Notes under the pieces: generated by a model
What the model saw: only the letters and a program-made list of their open reading frames with translations
Databases searched by the model: none
What the model was told of the DNA's origin: nothing
Shown: in pieces, positions 1-5,042 of the stretch
Position numbering within the stretch: position 1 is the stretch's first letter
Layout of the letters: every line of letters begins with the position of its first letter
NCBI GenBank assembly: GCA_024278655.1
Contig: JAJRSV010000096.1
Span: forward strand, 1-5,042
DNA length: 5,042 nucleotides
Direction: 5' to 3'
Source of the DNA: Bacteroidota bacterium
GTDB lineage: Bacteria > Bacteroidota > Ignavibacteria > Ignavibacteriales > Ignavibacteriaceae
Made by a program: the position numbers and the translations under genes

Positions 1-34
1 AATACAATAATTTTTCTTAAGAACAAATATAGGT

Positions 35-90
35 GGTACGCTGGTTTAGCATCCCGACCTTGTCGGGATCAGCCACTCACCCACCTCTCC
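35..90 (-). other. Serine-tRNA-like remnant interrupted by a hairpin
   Basis: On the minus strand, 90-69 reads GGAGAGGTGGGTGAGTGG then CTGA, which closely resembles the acceptor 5' strand and D arm of bacterial serine tRNAs. After a 19-bp hairpin (69-51) it resumes as TGCTAAACCAGCGTACC (51-35), which resembles the anticodon loop (GCU), the 3' anticodon-stem strand and the start of the variable arm of tRNA-Ser(GCU). The 5' anticodon-stem strand is missing, and no complementary CCTCTCC acceptor strand or proper T arm follows, so this is not a working tRNA gene. Equivalent sequence is present in the other three units (unit 2 at 141-196). The resemblance is judged by eye from knowledge of tRNA-Ser consensus sequences, and chance or convergent similarity is possible. 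Confidence 0.35.
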
Positions 91-289
91 AAAGCTGAAA
101 ATATCAAATACAATAATTTTTCTTAAGAACAAATATAGGTGGTACGCTGGTTTAGCATCCCGACCTTGTCGGGATCAGCCACTCACCCACCTCTCCAAAG
201 CTGAAATGTTAAATACAATAGTTTTTCTTAAGAACAAATATAAGAGGTACGCTGGTTTAGCATCCCGACCTTGTCGGGATCAGCCACTC

Positions 290-330
290 TATCACGGCGT
301 AGTCCCGATTTATCGGGACGAAGACGGATA
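290..330. repeat. 41-bp palindromic module inserted in repeat unit 3
   Basis: This stretch is absent from units 1 and 2, where the flanking sequences run straight together, and its length equals the difference between long and short units. It starts TATC and ends GATA. Its centre is a perfect 8-bp stem GTCCCGAT/ATCGGGAC (302-309 and 312-319) with a 2-nt loop, and CGT/ACG arms pair further out. Direction of change is not known: it could have been gained by units 3 and 4 or lost from units 1 and 2. Confidence 0.8.
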
Positions 331-435
331 ACCCACTTCTCCAATGCTGAAAAATCTCATACAATAATTTTTCTTAAGAACAAATATAGGTGGTACGTTG
401 GTTTAGCATCCCGACCTTGTCGGGATCAGCCACTC

Positions 436-476
436 TATCACGGCGTAGTCCCGTTTTATCGGGACGAAGACGGATA
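436..476. repeat. 41-bp palindromic module in repeat unit 4
   Basis: This is a second copy of the module in unit 3, at the same point in the repeat. It differs at the inner end of the stem, where GTCCCGAT has become GTCCCGTT, leaving a 6-bp stem (448-453 with 460-465). The near identity of the two copies fits duplication of the long unit as a whole. For transcripts leaving the permease gene on the minus strand, this is the first strong hairpin met, so it may help end or stabilise that mRNA. Confidence 0.75.
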
Positions 477-599
477 ACCTATCTCTCTATAGCTCAAAAT
501 TTTGAATTACAAAGATAATATTTCCAATCGAATAATAAAATGTATTTTTATTTAAACTTCTATCTTTCAATACCATTCATCCATTCAATCATTTATTTT

Positions 600-1916
600 T
601 CAGAGGGAGTTTTTCCAATTGTCCATCAGTTTAAATGCGTTTCTGTTTGCTTCACTCCCGTTCATTGCATCGTAGCCGAAATCTCTGCCGCTCATCTCTT
701 TTATTTTTGTGTAAACTTCTTCTTTTACAAAAGGGAGTTCACTTTCCTTTAATATAGAAATAAGAAGCTCTGCACCTGACTTTTTATTTAACTCCACAAT
801 CCTGCTTGCTATTTTAAATTTGTTGTATTCATCAGTTGATTTTTGAAATAACATATTTAGATGGTTTATATCATTTTCATTATTCAGGTAAGCATCAAGT
901 TCTTCTTCCGTCATAGAATCAATATTTATGTCGGATTTGCTCTCCGGCTGATGTACTATTTCTGTGTCGGTTTCACTATGAGAGTGTTCGTTCTGAATTT
1001 TGCTGAAAAAATTTCCTAATAAGTAAAATCCAAATACCACTACAATCAGTGTTCCTAATCCTAATGCAACGCGCATCAGGGCTTTCTTACGCATTTCTGC
1101 ACGGTGCACATATAAATAAACAGCAACGATGATTAACATCAATCCGTAAAATGCAACTACAGTAGGACCGCTTGGCAAATCGCCGATGTATGAAAGATAT
1201 AATCCGAACACACTAACAATTACACCCATCGCCCAGCCGATGATAAGTTGTTTCCATAACACATCAGTAATAAGCATTGATGTAATTGCAGGCACTACTA
1301 AAAATACAAACACTAACAACACACCCGCGGTTCCAACCGAATGAGTAATTACAACACCGAATGAAACATAAAAAAGGAAATCCCAGAATCGCACGTTCAT
1401 TCCTTTTTTGTAAGCTTCTTCGGGATTTTCTGAAATCAGTATGAATTGCTTTCTGTAGATGTAATGAAAAATTCCTACAAAAGAATACACAATTGCAGCA
1501 TTGCGTATGGTATCCCATTTAACCCAGAGTATGCTTCCAGTTAGAATTTCTTTTATGTGTTCAGCGCCGTGTGGTGCTTTATCGATTACAAGTATTGCAA
1601 CCGATGCTGCAATTGCATAAGCGAGTCCTATTACAGCTTCCTGCGGTATCTTCTCGTGGCGGATTCGCGAAATGGAAAATACTGCCGCACCTAAAAACGT
1701 GAACAGCAGCGAAAACCAATAAGCACCCGTTGTTCCGGGCAGAACACCGAACAGGAAGCCGACTGTTGTTCCCAAAGCAGCAATTTGTGCAAGTGCAAGA
1801 TCGACGAAAATTACTTTTCTCCGTATAACGTGCAAACCAAGATAAGAATGAATGCCTACGAGAATAAGGCATTCAAAAAACGCGGGAGCCATTATGTCTA
1901 ATACATTTAATTCCAT
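600..1916 (-). CDS. Metal ABC transporter permease (ABC-3/ZnuB-TroC type) with C-terminal HEAT-like extension
   Basis: This 438-residue inner-membrane protein moves a divalent metal, probably zinc or manganese, across the membrane after delivery by the binding protein encoded just upstream. Residues 5-270 have the ABC-3 family pattern: about eight or nine hydrophobic helices, the early segment VIFVDLALAQIAALGT (35-50), and GDLPSGPTVV (245-254) before the last core helix. Family members usually end near residue 270-290. This one continues with an extra helix (about 282-302), a His-bearing linker (H311, H313, H322), an acidic stretch, and a helical region (about 360-438). The end of that region, with SGRDFGYD at 409-416, recalls HEAT-repeat proteins. 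It starts 13 bp after the binding-protein stop, with an AAAAGAG ribosome site 7 nt before ATG. The family call is firm; metal specificity and tail function are not known. No ATPase gene is adjacent within the window. Confidence 0.93.
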   Translation of the reverse strand: MELNVLDIMAPAFFECLILVGIHSYLGLHVIRRKVIFVDLALAQIAALGTTVGFLFGVLPGTTGAYWFSLLFTFLGAAVFSISRIRHEKIPQEAVIGLAYAIAASVAILVIDKAPHGAEHIKEILTGSILWVKWDTIRNAAIVYSFVGIFHYIYRKQFILISENPEEAYKKGMNVRFWDFLFYVSFGVVITHSVGTAGVLLVFVFLVVPAITSMLITDVLWKQLIIGWAMGVIVSVFGLYLSYIGDLPSGPTVVAFYGLMLIIVAVYLYVHRAEMRKKALMRVALGLGTLIVVVFGFYLLGNFFSKIQNEHSHSETDTEIVHQPESKSDINIDSMTEEELDAYLNNENDINHLNMLFQKSTDEYNKFKIASRIVELNKKSGAELLISILKESELPFVKEEVYTKIKEMSGRDFGYDAMNGSEANRNAFKLMDNWKNSL

Positions 1917-1929
1917 TTAAATACTCTTT

Positions 1930-2967
1930 TTATTTATTACTCATTTTCTCAAAGGCATTTTTTAATTTTGTTATCCAAAGGTTAGTAAGCTTAAAAACGT
2001 TTTCGGTGTTCGGCGCACCATTAACGTACATAGGAACAATAACCGGTTCGGCACCGACTTTATCGCAGATGTTACGTACTTTATTTTCATCGAAGTAGTT
2101 TGCGGCAAGCAAAACTTTAACGTGGTTCTTTCTCATCACCTGCACTAACTCTTCAACATGTCTCGGCGAAGGGGGAATGCCCGGCTTCGGTTCAACATAA
2201 CCTACTATTTCTAAACCGAAAAGCTTCTGGAAGTAAACCCAGTTTTTATGATATGCAACAATCTTTTTACCGCGGAAGGGGAGTGCATCTTTCATCCAGC
2301 CGCCAAGGTATTCAATCATCTTTTTACCCTTGTACTCTTTCTTTTCAAGAAAGTCTATTAACTGACCGTTGTTTGCAAGTTTTGTTAACAACTTGCCGCC
2401 CATCAGATTTACAAGCTCTTCGCCGAAAGTTCTCCTGTCAATTTCATCCTTGAATATTTTCAGATTGTTTCGATAAAAGTCTTTATTTGCCGGGTCATTT
2501 TTCTCAAGACCAATCGTAATATTTTCGGCAATTACTTTTAAGTTTAACGGATTAGTTGTAATGTGTGGATTGCCATAAATATGCAGACCACCTTCACTAC
2601 GCGACAGAACATCGGGTTTATCGAGTAGCTCTATGCCATCGTAAGCGGCTACAAAACCTTGCTGACCGGAGCGTATTTTATCGTTTTTCGACAAATCAAC
2701 AAGCGAAGGAACCCAAAGCTCTAAATCGAGTCCTGTTGATACAAACAAATCTGCTTTGCTTAATAAAACTGCGAAGCTCGGTTTGGGTCGAACAAAGTGT
2801 GCATCCTGGTCGCCCTGAACGATGTAATGCACATCAACTTTATCCCTGCCGATATATTTAACTATATCAGCATAAGTGCTTAAGGTTGTAACTACGTTTA
2901 ATTTATCCTGAGCAAAAACTAAACTGCTTATTGTTAGTAATAATGTTATAATTAATTTCTTTCTCAT
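1930..2967 (-). CDS. Periplasmic metal-binding protein of ABC transporter (ZnuA/TroA family)
   Basis: The 345-residue product captures a metal ion in the periplasm and passes it to the permease encoded downstream. It has a signal peptide (1-19, cleavage after VFA) and no lipobox cysteine, so it is probably soluble. Three expected ligand histidines are visible: H57 in DAHFVRP, H135 in GNPH and H240 in AYHKNW. The usual fourth ligand, an Asp before the C-terminal Y..mm..N region, is not evident; the equivalent stretch reads VPMYVNGAP. The long His/Asp-rich loop of many ZnuA proteins is absent. Compared with typical members there is an extra segment between about 178 and 230, and a motif EPKPGIPPSPRH (259-270) that I associate with a distinct subfamily. 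ATG at 2967 is preceded by a good GAGGTGA site and lies 13 bp after the porin-like gene. Zinc or manganese is the likely substrate; sequence alone does not decide. Confidence 0.93.
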   Translation of the reverse strand: MRKKLIITLLLTISSLVFAQDKLNVVTTLSTYADIVKYIGRDKVDVHYIVQGDQDAHFVRPKPSFAVLLSKADLFVSTGLDLELWVPSLVDLSKNDKIRSGQQGFVAAYDGIELLDKPDVLSRSEGGLHIYGNPHITTNPLNLKVIAENITIGLEKNDPANKDFYRNNLKIFKDEIDRRTFGEELVNLMGGKLLTKLANNGQLIDFLEKKEYKGKKMIEYLGGWMKDALPFRGKKIVAYHKNWVYFQKLFGLEIVGYVEPKPGIPPSPRHVEELVQVMRKNHVKVLLAANYFDENKVRNICDKVGAEPVIVPMYVNGAPNTENVFKLTNLWITKLKNAFEKMSNK

Positions 2968-2970
2968 TGT

Positions 2971-2977
2971 TCACCTC
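2971..2977 (-). promoter_or_regulatory. Ribosome binding site of the metal-binding protein gene
   Basis: GAGGTGA on the minus strand ends 3 nt before the ATG at 2967, placing the GAGG core 6 nt upstream. It sits within the 13-bp gap after the porin-like stop codon, which supports the chosen start and coupled translation along the operon. Confidence 0.75.
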
Positions 2978-2980
2978 GTA

Positions 2981-4231
2981 TTAATAACGTTCATGTTTAT
3001 GTGGACCTGCTGCAAACACAATTTGAAATCGAATTGTATTTTGTACCGTTGGTGTTTCGGTTCCATCTAAATAGTTGTATTGCAAACGGAACTTTACCCA
3101 GTTGCTTTGCCACCAGGTTATATAAGGAACAACCTGGTAGCTGTAACGTGAATTGTTGTGTATTTCGAAAGGTTGAGTGAAATCGAAGCGGACACCGATG
3201 TGCCATTGCAAATCGAATTTATAATCGAAGTATGTATAAGCACCGAAAGTTTTAATCCTGTCATTTGCCAATTCTTTATTTGCATAAAAAACTTCTGTGC
3301 GCCAGATAAATGAATTGTATCTTGCTTTGTTCAGCGGTTCCCAGAAAAGAGTCAAATCAATTCCGCCGACTGTTGTTAAACGTGAATCTTCTAAAATTAA
3401 ATTACCATCGTTATCGTAACCACGTACATTATTTTTCCCTAACATCCCGGTTAAACCGAGTTCAAAATAAGTATCGGGTGAAATGTCCCAGTAGTTTTTA
3501 AAGTGAAGAAGCGCAGCGGGGAAGGAGAATAACTCGCCTGAAAACAACTGCTCGTTCTCGCCGTTTGTAATTTGAATCAGCAGCGAATTTGCATCGGCAA
3601 ACAACGAAGGCATAAGCCAATCGAATGAAAGCCCGATTTGATTTATACCGTCTTCACCTAAAATTGTAGTAAGTGCAAGCGGGTAATCAAACTGGTCTAA
3701 GCTGTGCGAATGCCAGCGGTTCAAAACACCGAACTGCTGCCTGAACTTTCCGGCTGTAAGACTCACATTCGGAATGAGCTTGGTTAGTGTCATATAACCT
3801 TCGGCAAACTCAATTCCACCGGGATTTATTTCGACAATGAACTTTGCAAGACTAAAGGGGTCGAGATTGCTCTGAACATTCATTTCCATCACTCTGAAAA
3901 ACGCACCGCTTCTTTCATTTCCGTTAAAGTTATTTTTGTTGGCAATGTACTGTCCGTACATATCGCCCAGAACACTTATCTCGGGATTGATTGCCTGAAG
4001 CGAACGCTGCCCGCTTTTAAACACTTTTGTTTCCTTTTTCTCTTCCTTTTCGTTTGCAACGGTTTCAGCTTCCTTCAGCAGTTTTTCAAGCTCATCCCGT
4101 TCAATTTTTTCTTCTAACTTTTTAATTCGTTCTTCGAGCCGTGCAATTTTTGTTGAATCGTTTTCCTGAGCAAAAACAGCAGAATTTTGAATGAGTATAA
4201 ACCCGGTTAATAATAATATTTTGAAATTCAT
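2981..4231 (-). CDS. Outer-membrane beta-barrel (porin-like) protein of a metal uptake operon
   Basis: This 416-residue protein is probably an outer-membrane channel feeding metal to the ABC system encoded downstream. A signal peptide covers 1-21 (VFA before QEN). Residues 25-68 are a charged heptad-like coiled coil of Glu, Lys, Leu and Ile, which may trimerise or reach the cell wall. From about residue 72 to the end the sequence alternates polar and aromatic/hydrophobic residues as beta-barrel strands do. Landmarks are LQAINPEISVLGDMYG (78-93), GKFRQQFG (161-168), RWHSHSLDQFDYP (172-184) and a His-bearing C-terminus GPHKHERY. The role is inferred from operon position and this architecture. 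An in-frame ATG nine bases upstream (4240) would add three residues, but the AAGGA site lies 8 nt before 4231 and directly abuts 4240, so 4231 is preferred. The match to a family of porins near zinc transporters is from memory; substrate unproven. Confidence 0.85.
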   Translation of the reverse strand: MNFKILLLTGFILIQNSAVFAQENDSTKIARLEERIKKLEEKIERDELEKLLKEAETVANEKEEKKETKVFKSGQRSLQAINPEISVLGDMYGQYIANKNNFNGNERSGAFFRVMEMNVQSNLDPFSLAKFIVEINPGGIEFAEGYMTLTKLIPNVSLTAGKFRQQFGVLNRWHSHSLDQFDYPLALTTILGEDGINQIGLSFDWLMPSLFADANSLLIQITNGENEQLFSGELFSFPAALLHFKNYWDISPDTYFELGLTGMLGKNNVRGYDNDGNLILEDSRLTTVGGIDLTLFWEPLNKARYNSFIWRTEVFYANKELANDRIKTFGAYTYFDYKFDLQWHIGVRFDFTQPFEIHNNSRYSYQVVPYITWWQSNWVKFRLQYNYLDGTETPTVQNTIRFQIVFAAGPHKHERY

Positions 4232-4239
4232 AACAGACA

Positions 4240-4244
4240 TCCTT
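4240..4244 (-). promoter_or_regulatory. Ribosome binding site deciding the porin-like gene start
   Basis: AAGGA on the minus strand lies 8 nt before the ATG at 4231. It overlaps the upstream in-frame ATG at 4240, which would have no usable spacing. This favours initiation at 4231. Confidence 0.65.
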
Positions 4245-4266
4245 ATTTAAATTTCATTTATATCAA

Positions 4267-4302
4267 AAATCATTTATTAGATTGATGACTATGAAATGAT
4301 TT
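4267..4302. promoter_or_regulatory. Inverted repeat upstream of the metal operon, possible operator
   Basis: AAATCATTT (4267-4275) and AAATGATTT (4294-4302) form a perfect 9-bp inverted repeat with an 18-nt spacer, 36-71 nt before the porin-like start. Its place fits a repressor site for a Fur/Zur-type regulator, which commonly control metal uptake genes. The spacer is longer than in classical Zur boxes and AT-rich DNA produces such repeats by chance, so the assignment is tentative. No convincing promoter hexamers were found beside it. Confidence 0.3.
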
Positions 4303-4315
4303 AAACTTTCCGGAC

Positions 4316-4346
4316 AACAACACTCAAACCGATTAAGTGTGTTGTT
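4316..4346. other. Hairpin between the small membrane gene and the metal operon
   Basis: AACAACAC (4316-4323) pairs perfectly with GTGTTGTT (4339-4346) around a 15-nt loop. On the minus strand it begins 32 nt after the stop codon of the small gene. No T-run follows, so a factor-independent terminator is not clearly supported. It could attenuate read-through into the metal operon, or be a protein-binding site. Confidence 0.35.
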
Positions 4347-4378
4347 TGGAAAATGTGATTAATAAGAAATTTCGTTCG

Positions 4379-4744
4379 TTATGAATTTATAGGAGGTGCT
4401 CTTAAGTGATTCGAAAGGGTAAAATCGTTTTGAGGAATTTTATCAATACTTAAATTTAGAAATCCCGTATTTCCTGTGGTTTGAGATTTAAAAGTAGATA
4501 AGTCTGTTAAATTTATTGATTGTAATGCAATATAATTTGAATGAATAGTACAGATAAACTGAAGCCCGTTATATTTTCCGTCACTCTGATTAGAATTGTT
4601 ACCGGCTGACTGACTTGTAACGGAATAAGGGAGATTCAAATCGTAGTTGTGATGATGCAGAATACTGAACGCAGAGGTTAGCACGAAAAAGAATAAAATT
4701 ACAGCCGCAATATTTCTTCGATATGTATAAATTTTGTTCAACAT
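4379..4744 (-). CDS. Small membrane-anchored His/Cys protein, function unknown
   Basis: The 121-residue product has a basic N-terminus (YTYRR), one hydrophobic helix (about 12-28) acting as anchor or uncleaved signal, then a short region presumed periplasmic. That region holds HHH (30-32), a single Cys and His in ICTIH (64-68), a Ser/Asn-rich linker and a terminal RAPPIN. This layout recalls small Bacteroidota proteins, and DUF2946-like ones, with a His cluster, a CxxC and a C-terminal R-x-P-P; here the second Cys is replaced by His (CxxH). It sits 147 bp before the metal operon on the same strand, so a metal-related role is possible but is inference. A TTG start at 4765 would add seven residues, but ATG at 4744 is preferred. 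No clear ribosome site precedes either, which is usual in this phylum. Confidence 0.7.
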   Translation of the reverse strand: MLNKIYTYRRNIAAVILFFFVLTSAFSILHHHNYDLNLPYSVTSQSAGNNSNQSDGKYNGLQFICTIHSNYIALQSINLTDLSTFKSQTTGNTGFLNLSIDKIPQNDFTLSNHLRAPPINS

Positions 4745-4800
4745 TTGTGGTAACAAATATTTCAATATTTCATAAGTTATACAAGGAAATTACATGGTGA

Positions 4801-4828
4801 AAAATATTTATTTTTATTCTTATGTAAA
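4801..4828 (-). promoter_or_regulatory. Candidate promoter for the small membrane gene
   Basis: On the minus strand, TTTACA (4828-4823) and TATTTT (4806-4801) are separated by 16 nt and would start transcription about 50 nt before the ATG at 4744, downstream of the hairpin that ends the preceding gene. The match to sigma-70 hexamers is imperfect, and Bacteroidota often use a different -33/-7 consensus. This is weak evidence in very AT-rich DNA. Confidence 0.22.
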
Positions 4829-4844
4829 GGATAGATTATTTATC

Positions 4845-4880
4845 ATGCAGCACGAAGATTTATATTGCTTCGTGCTGCAT
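4845..4880 (-). terminator. Strong hairpin after the secreted-protein gene
   Basis: ATGCAGCACGAAG (4845-4857) pairs perfectly with its complement at 4868-4880, giving a 13-bp stem with a 10-nt loop that begins 9 nt after the stop codon of the sorting-domain gene. The sequence that follows on the minus strand is AT-rich but lacks a long T-run, so it may act as a terminator or as a 3'-end stabilising structure. Confidence 0.6.
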
Positions 4881-4889
4881 ACAATATAC

Positions 4890-5042
4890 CTACTTTAGCA
4901 GAATAGCTTTCTTAACACTGTTAAACGTACCTGCGGTCATTCTTATAAAATAAACTCCTGATGAAACATTTGATGCATCCCAGTTTACCGAATACCTTCC
5001 CGGTTCTTTTTCTTCGTTAACAAGAGTTGTAACTAATTGCCC
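4890..5042 (-). CDS. C-terminal end of a secreted protein with T9SS type A sorting domain (partial)
   Basis: Only the last 50 codons are in the window; the gene runs past the right edge and its main domain is unseen. The translated tail contains VTTLVNEEKEPGRYSVNWDA, then SSGVYFIRM, a TAGTF turn and a final KKAILLK before TAG. This is the characteristic pattern of the type IX secretion C-terminal domain (Gly-x-Tyr, Trp-Asp/Asn, Ser-Gly-Val-Tyr-Phe, Lys-Lys-x-x-Leu-Leu-Lys). Such domains send the protein through the outer membrane via the Por system and are removed on export. The domain is short and ends at a natural stop followed by a strong hairpin, so this 3' end is intact. It is the best lineage clue here, being typical of Bacteroidota and Ignavibacteria. 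Confidence 0.92.
   Translation of the reverse strand, partial: GQLVTTLVNEEKEPGRYSVNWDASNVSSGVYFIRMTAGTFNSVKKAILLK

Larger units (their letters stand above)
1..503. repeat. Tandem array of four hairpin-rich repeat units
   Basis: Four head-to-tail copies begin at about 1, 107, 212 and 358 and measure 106, 105, 146 and about 146 bp. Each opens with an AT-rich block containing the palindrome TTCTTAAGAA (14-23 in the first unit) and continues with a GC-richer core holding a perfect 8-bp stem, ATCCCGAC/GTCGGGAT with a 3-nt loop. These stems lie at 51-69, 157-175, 262-280 and 408-426. In units 1 and 2, outer arms AGGTGG (31-36) and CCACCT (81-86) can also pair. Units 3 and 4 are longer because each carries a 41-bp palindromic module. 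The first unit starts exactly at the window edge, so the array may continue leftwards; unit 4 decays after about 480. No protein-coding capacity is credible here. Similar CCCGA-type hairpins are common between genes in Bacteroidota, but I cannot name a family. Confidence 0.9.

Noticed and set aside
35..90. Functional tRNA-Ser gene
   Set aside because: The 5' anticodon-stem strand, the T arm and the acceptor 3' strand are missing, so a cloverleaf cannot form.
271..477. Open reading frame of 68 codons on the plus strand in the repeat array
   Set aside because: It lies entirely within tandem hairpin repeats and its translation repeats with the units; there is no sign of a real protein.
1..503. 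CRISPR array
   Set aside because: The repeated units are over 100 bp, contiguous and similar throughout; there are no unique spacers between short identical repeats and no cas genes in the window.
540..752. Plus-strand open frame of 70 codons
   Set aside because: It runs from AT-rich non-coding DNA into the antisense of the permease tail, and its composition is Phe/Tyr-rich, as expected for an antisense shadow.
600..1916. Two separate genes (permease plus a HEAT-like protein) joined by a sequencing error
   Set aside because: The reading frame is continuous from the core through the extra helix to the tail, with no internal stop, start signal or composition break to suggest a joined pair.
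2253..2861. Plus-strand open frames inside the binding-protein gene
   Set aside because: They are antisense to a clearly conserved gene, and their translations have no recognisable domain.
4794..4898. 34-codon plus-strand frame with AAGGA 6 nt before its ATG
   Set aside because: It passes through the terminator-like hairpin and into the antisense of the sorting domain, and its translation is Tyr/Phe/Ile-rich from AT-rich DNA with no recognisable features. A chance frame is the simpler explanation.

Overview
The window looks like chromosomal DNA from a member of the FCB group, most like Ignavibacteria or a related Bacteroidota lineage. The evidence is a clear type IX secretion (T9SS) C-terminal sorting domain at the right edge, moderately AT-rich DNA, AT-rich intergenic gaps, and intergenic hairpins built on CCCGA/TCGGG arms. 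Lineage is an inference; no marker gene is present.

All genes lie on the minus strand, so the window reads right to left. At the right edge (5042-4890) is the last 50 codons of a secreted protein carrying a T9SS sorting domain, followed by a strong 13-bp hairpin (4845-4880). Next comes a small membrane-anchored His/Cys protein of unknown function (4744-4379). After a 147-bp gap come three tightly spaced genes, 13 bp apart each, that form an evident operon: an outer-membrane beta-barrel with an N-terminal coiled coil (4231-2981), a periplasmic metal-binding protein of the ZnuA/TroA family (2967-1930), and an ABC-3 family metal permease (1916-600) with an unusual C-terminal extension.

Together the operon describes a route for a divalent metal, probably zinc or manganese, from the outer membrane to the periplasmic carrier and then the inner-membrane permease. 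No ATPase gene is present between or beside these genes in the window, so the energising subunit must be encoded elsewhere or is shared.

The left 500 bases contain no gene. They hold four tandem units (about 105, 106, 146 and 146 bp) of a hairpin-rich repeat. Two units carry an extra 41-bp palindromic module. Read on the minus strand, the repeat core resembles the 5' half of a serine tRNA with a GCU-type anticodon loop, interrupted by a 19-bp hairpin. This array, the fused permease tail and the ATPase-less transporter operon are the least ordinary parts of the window.
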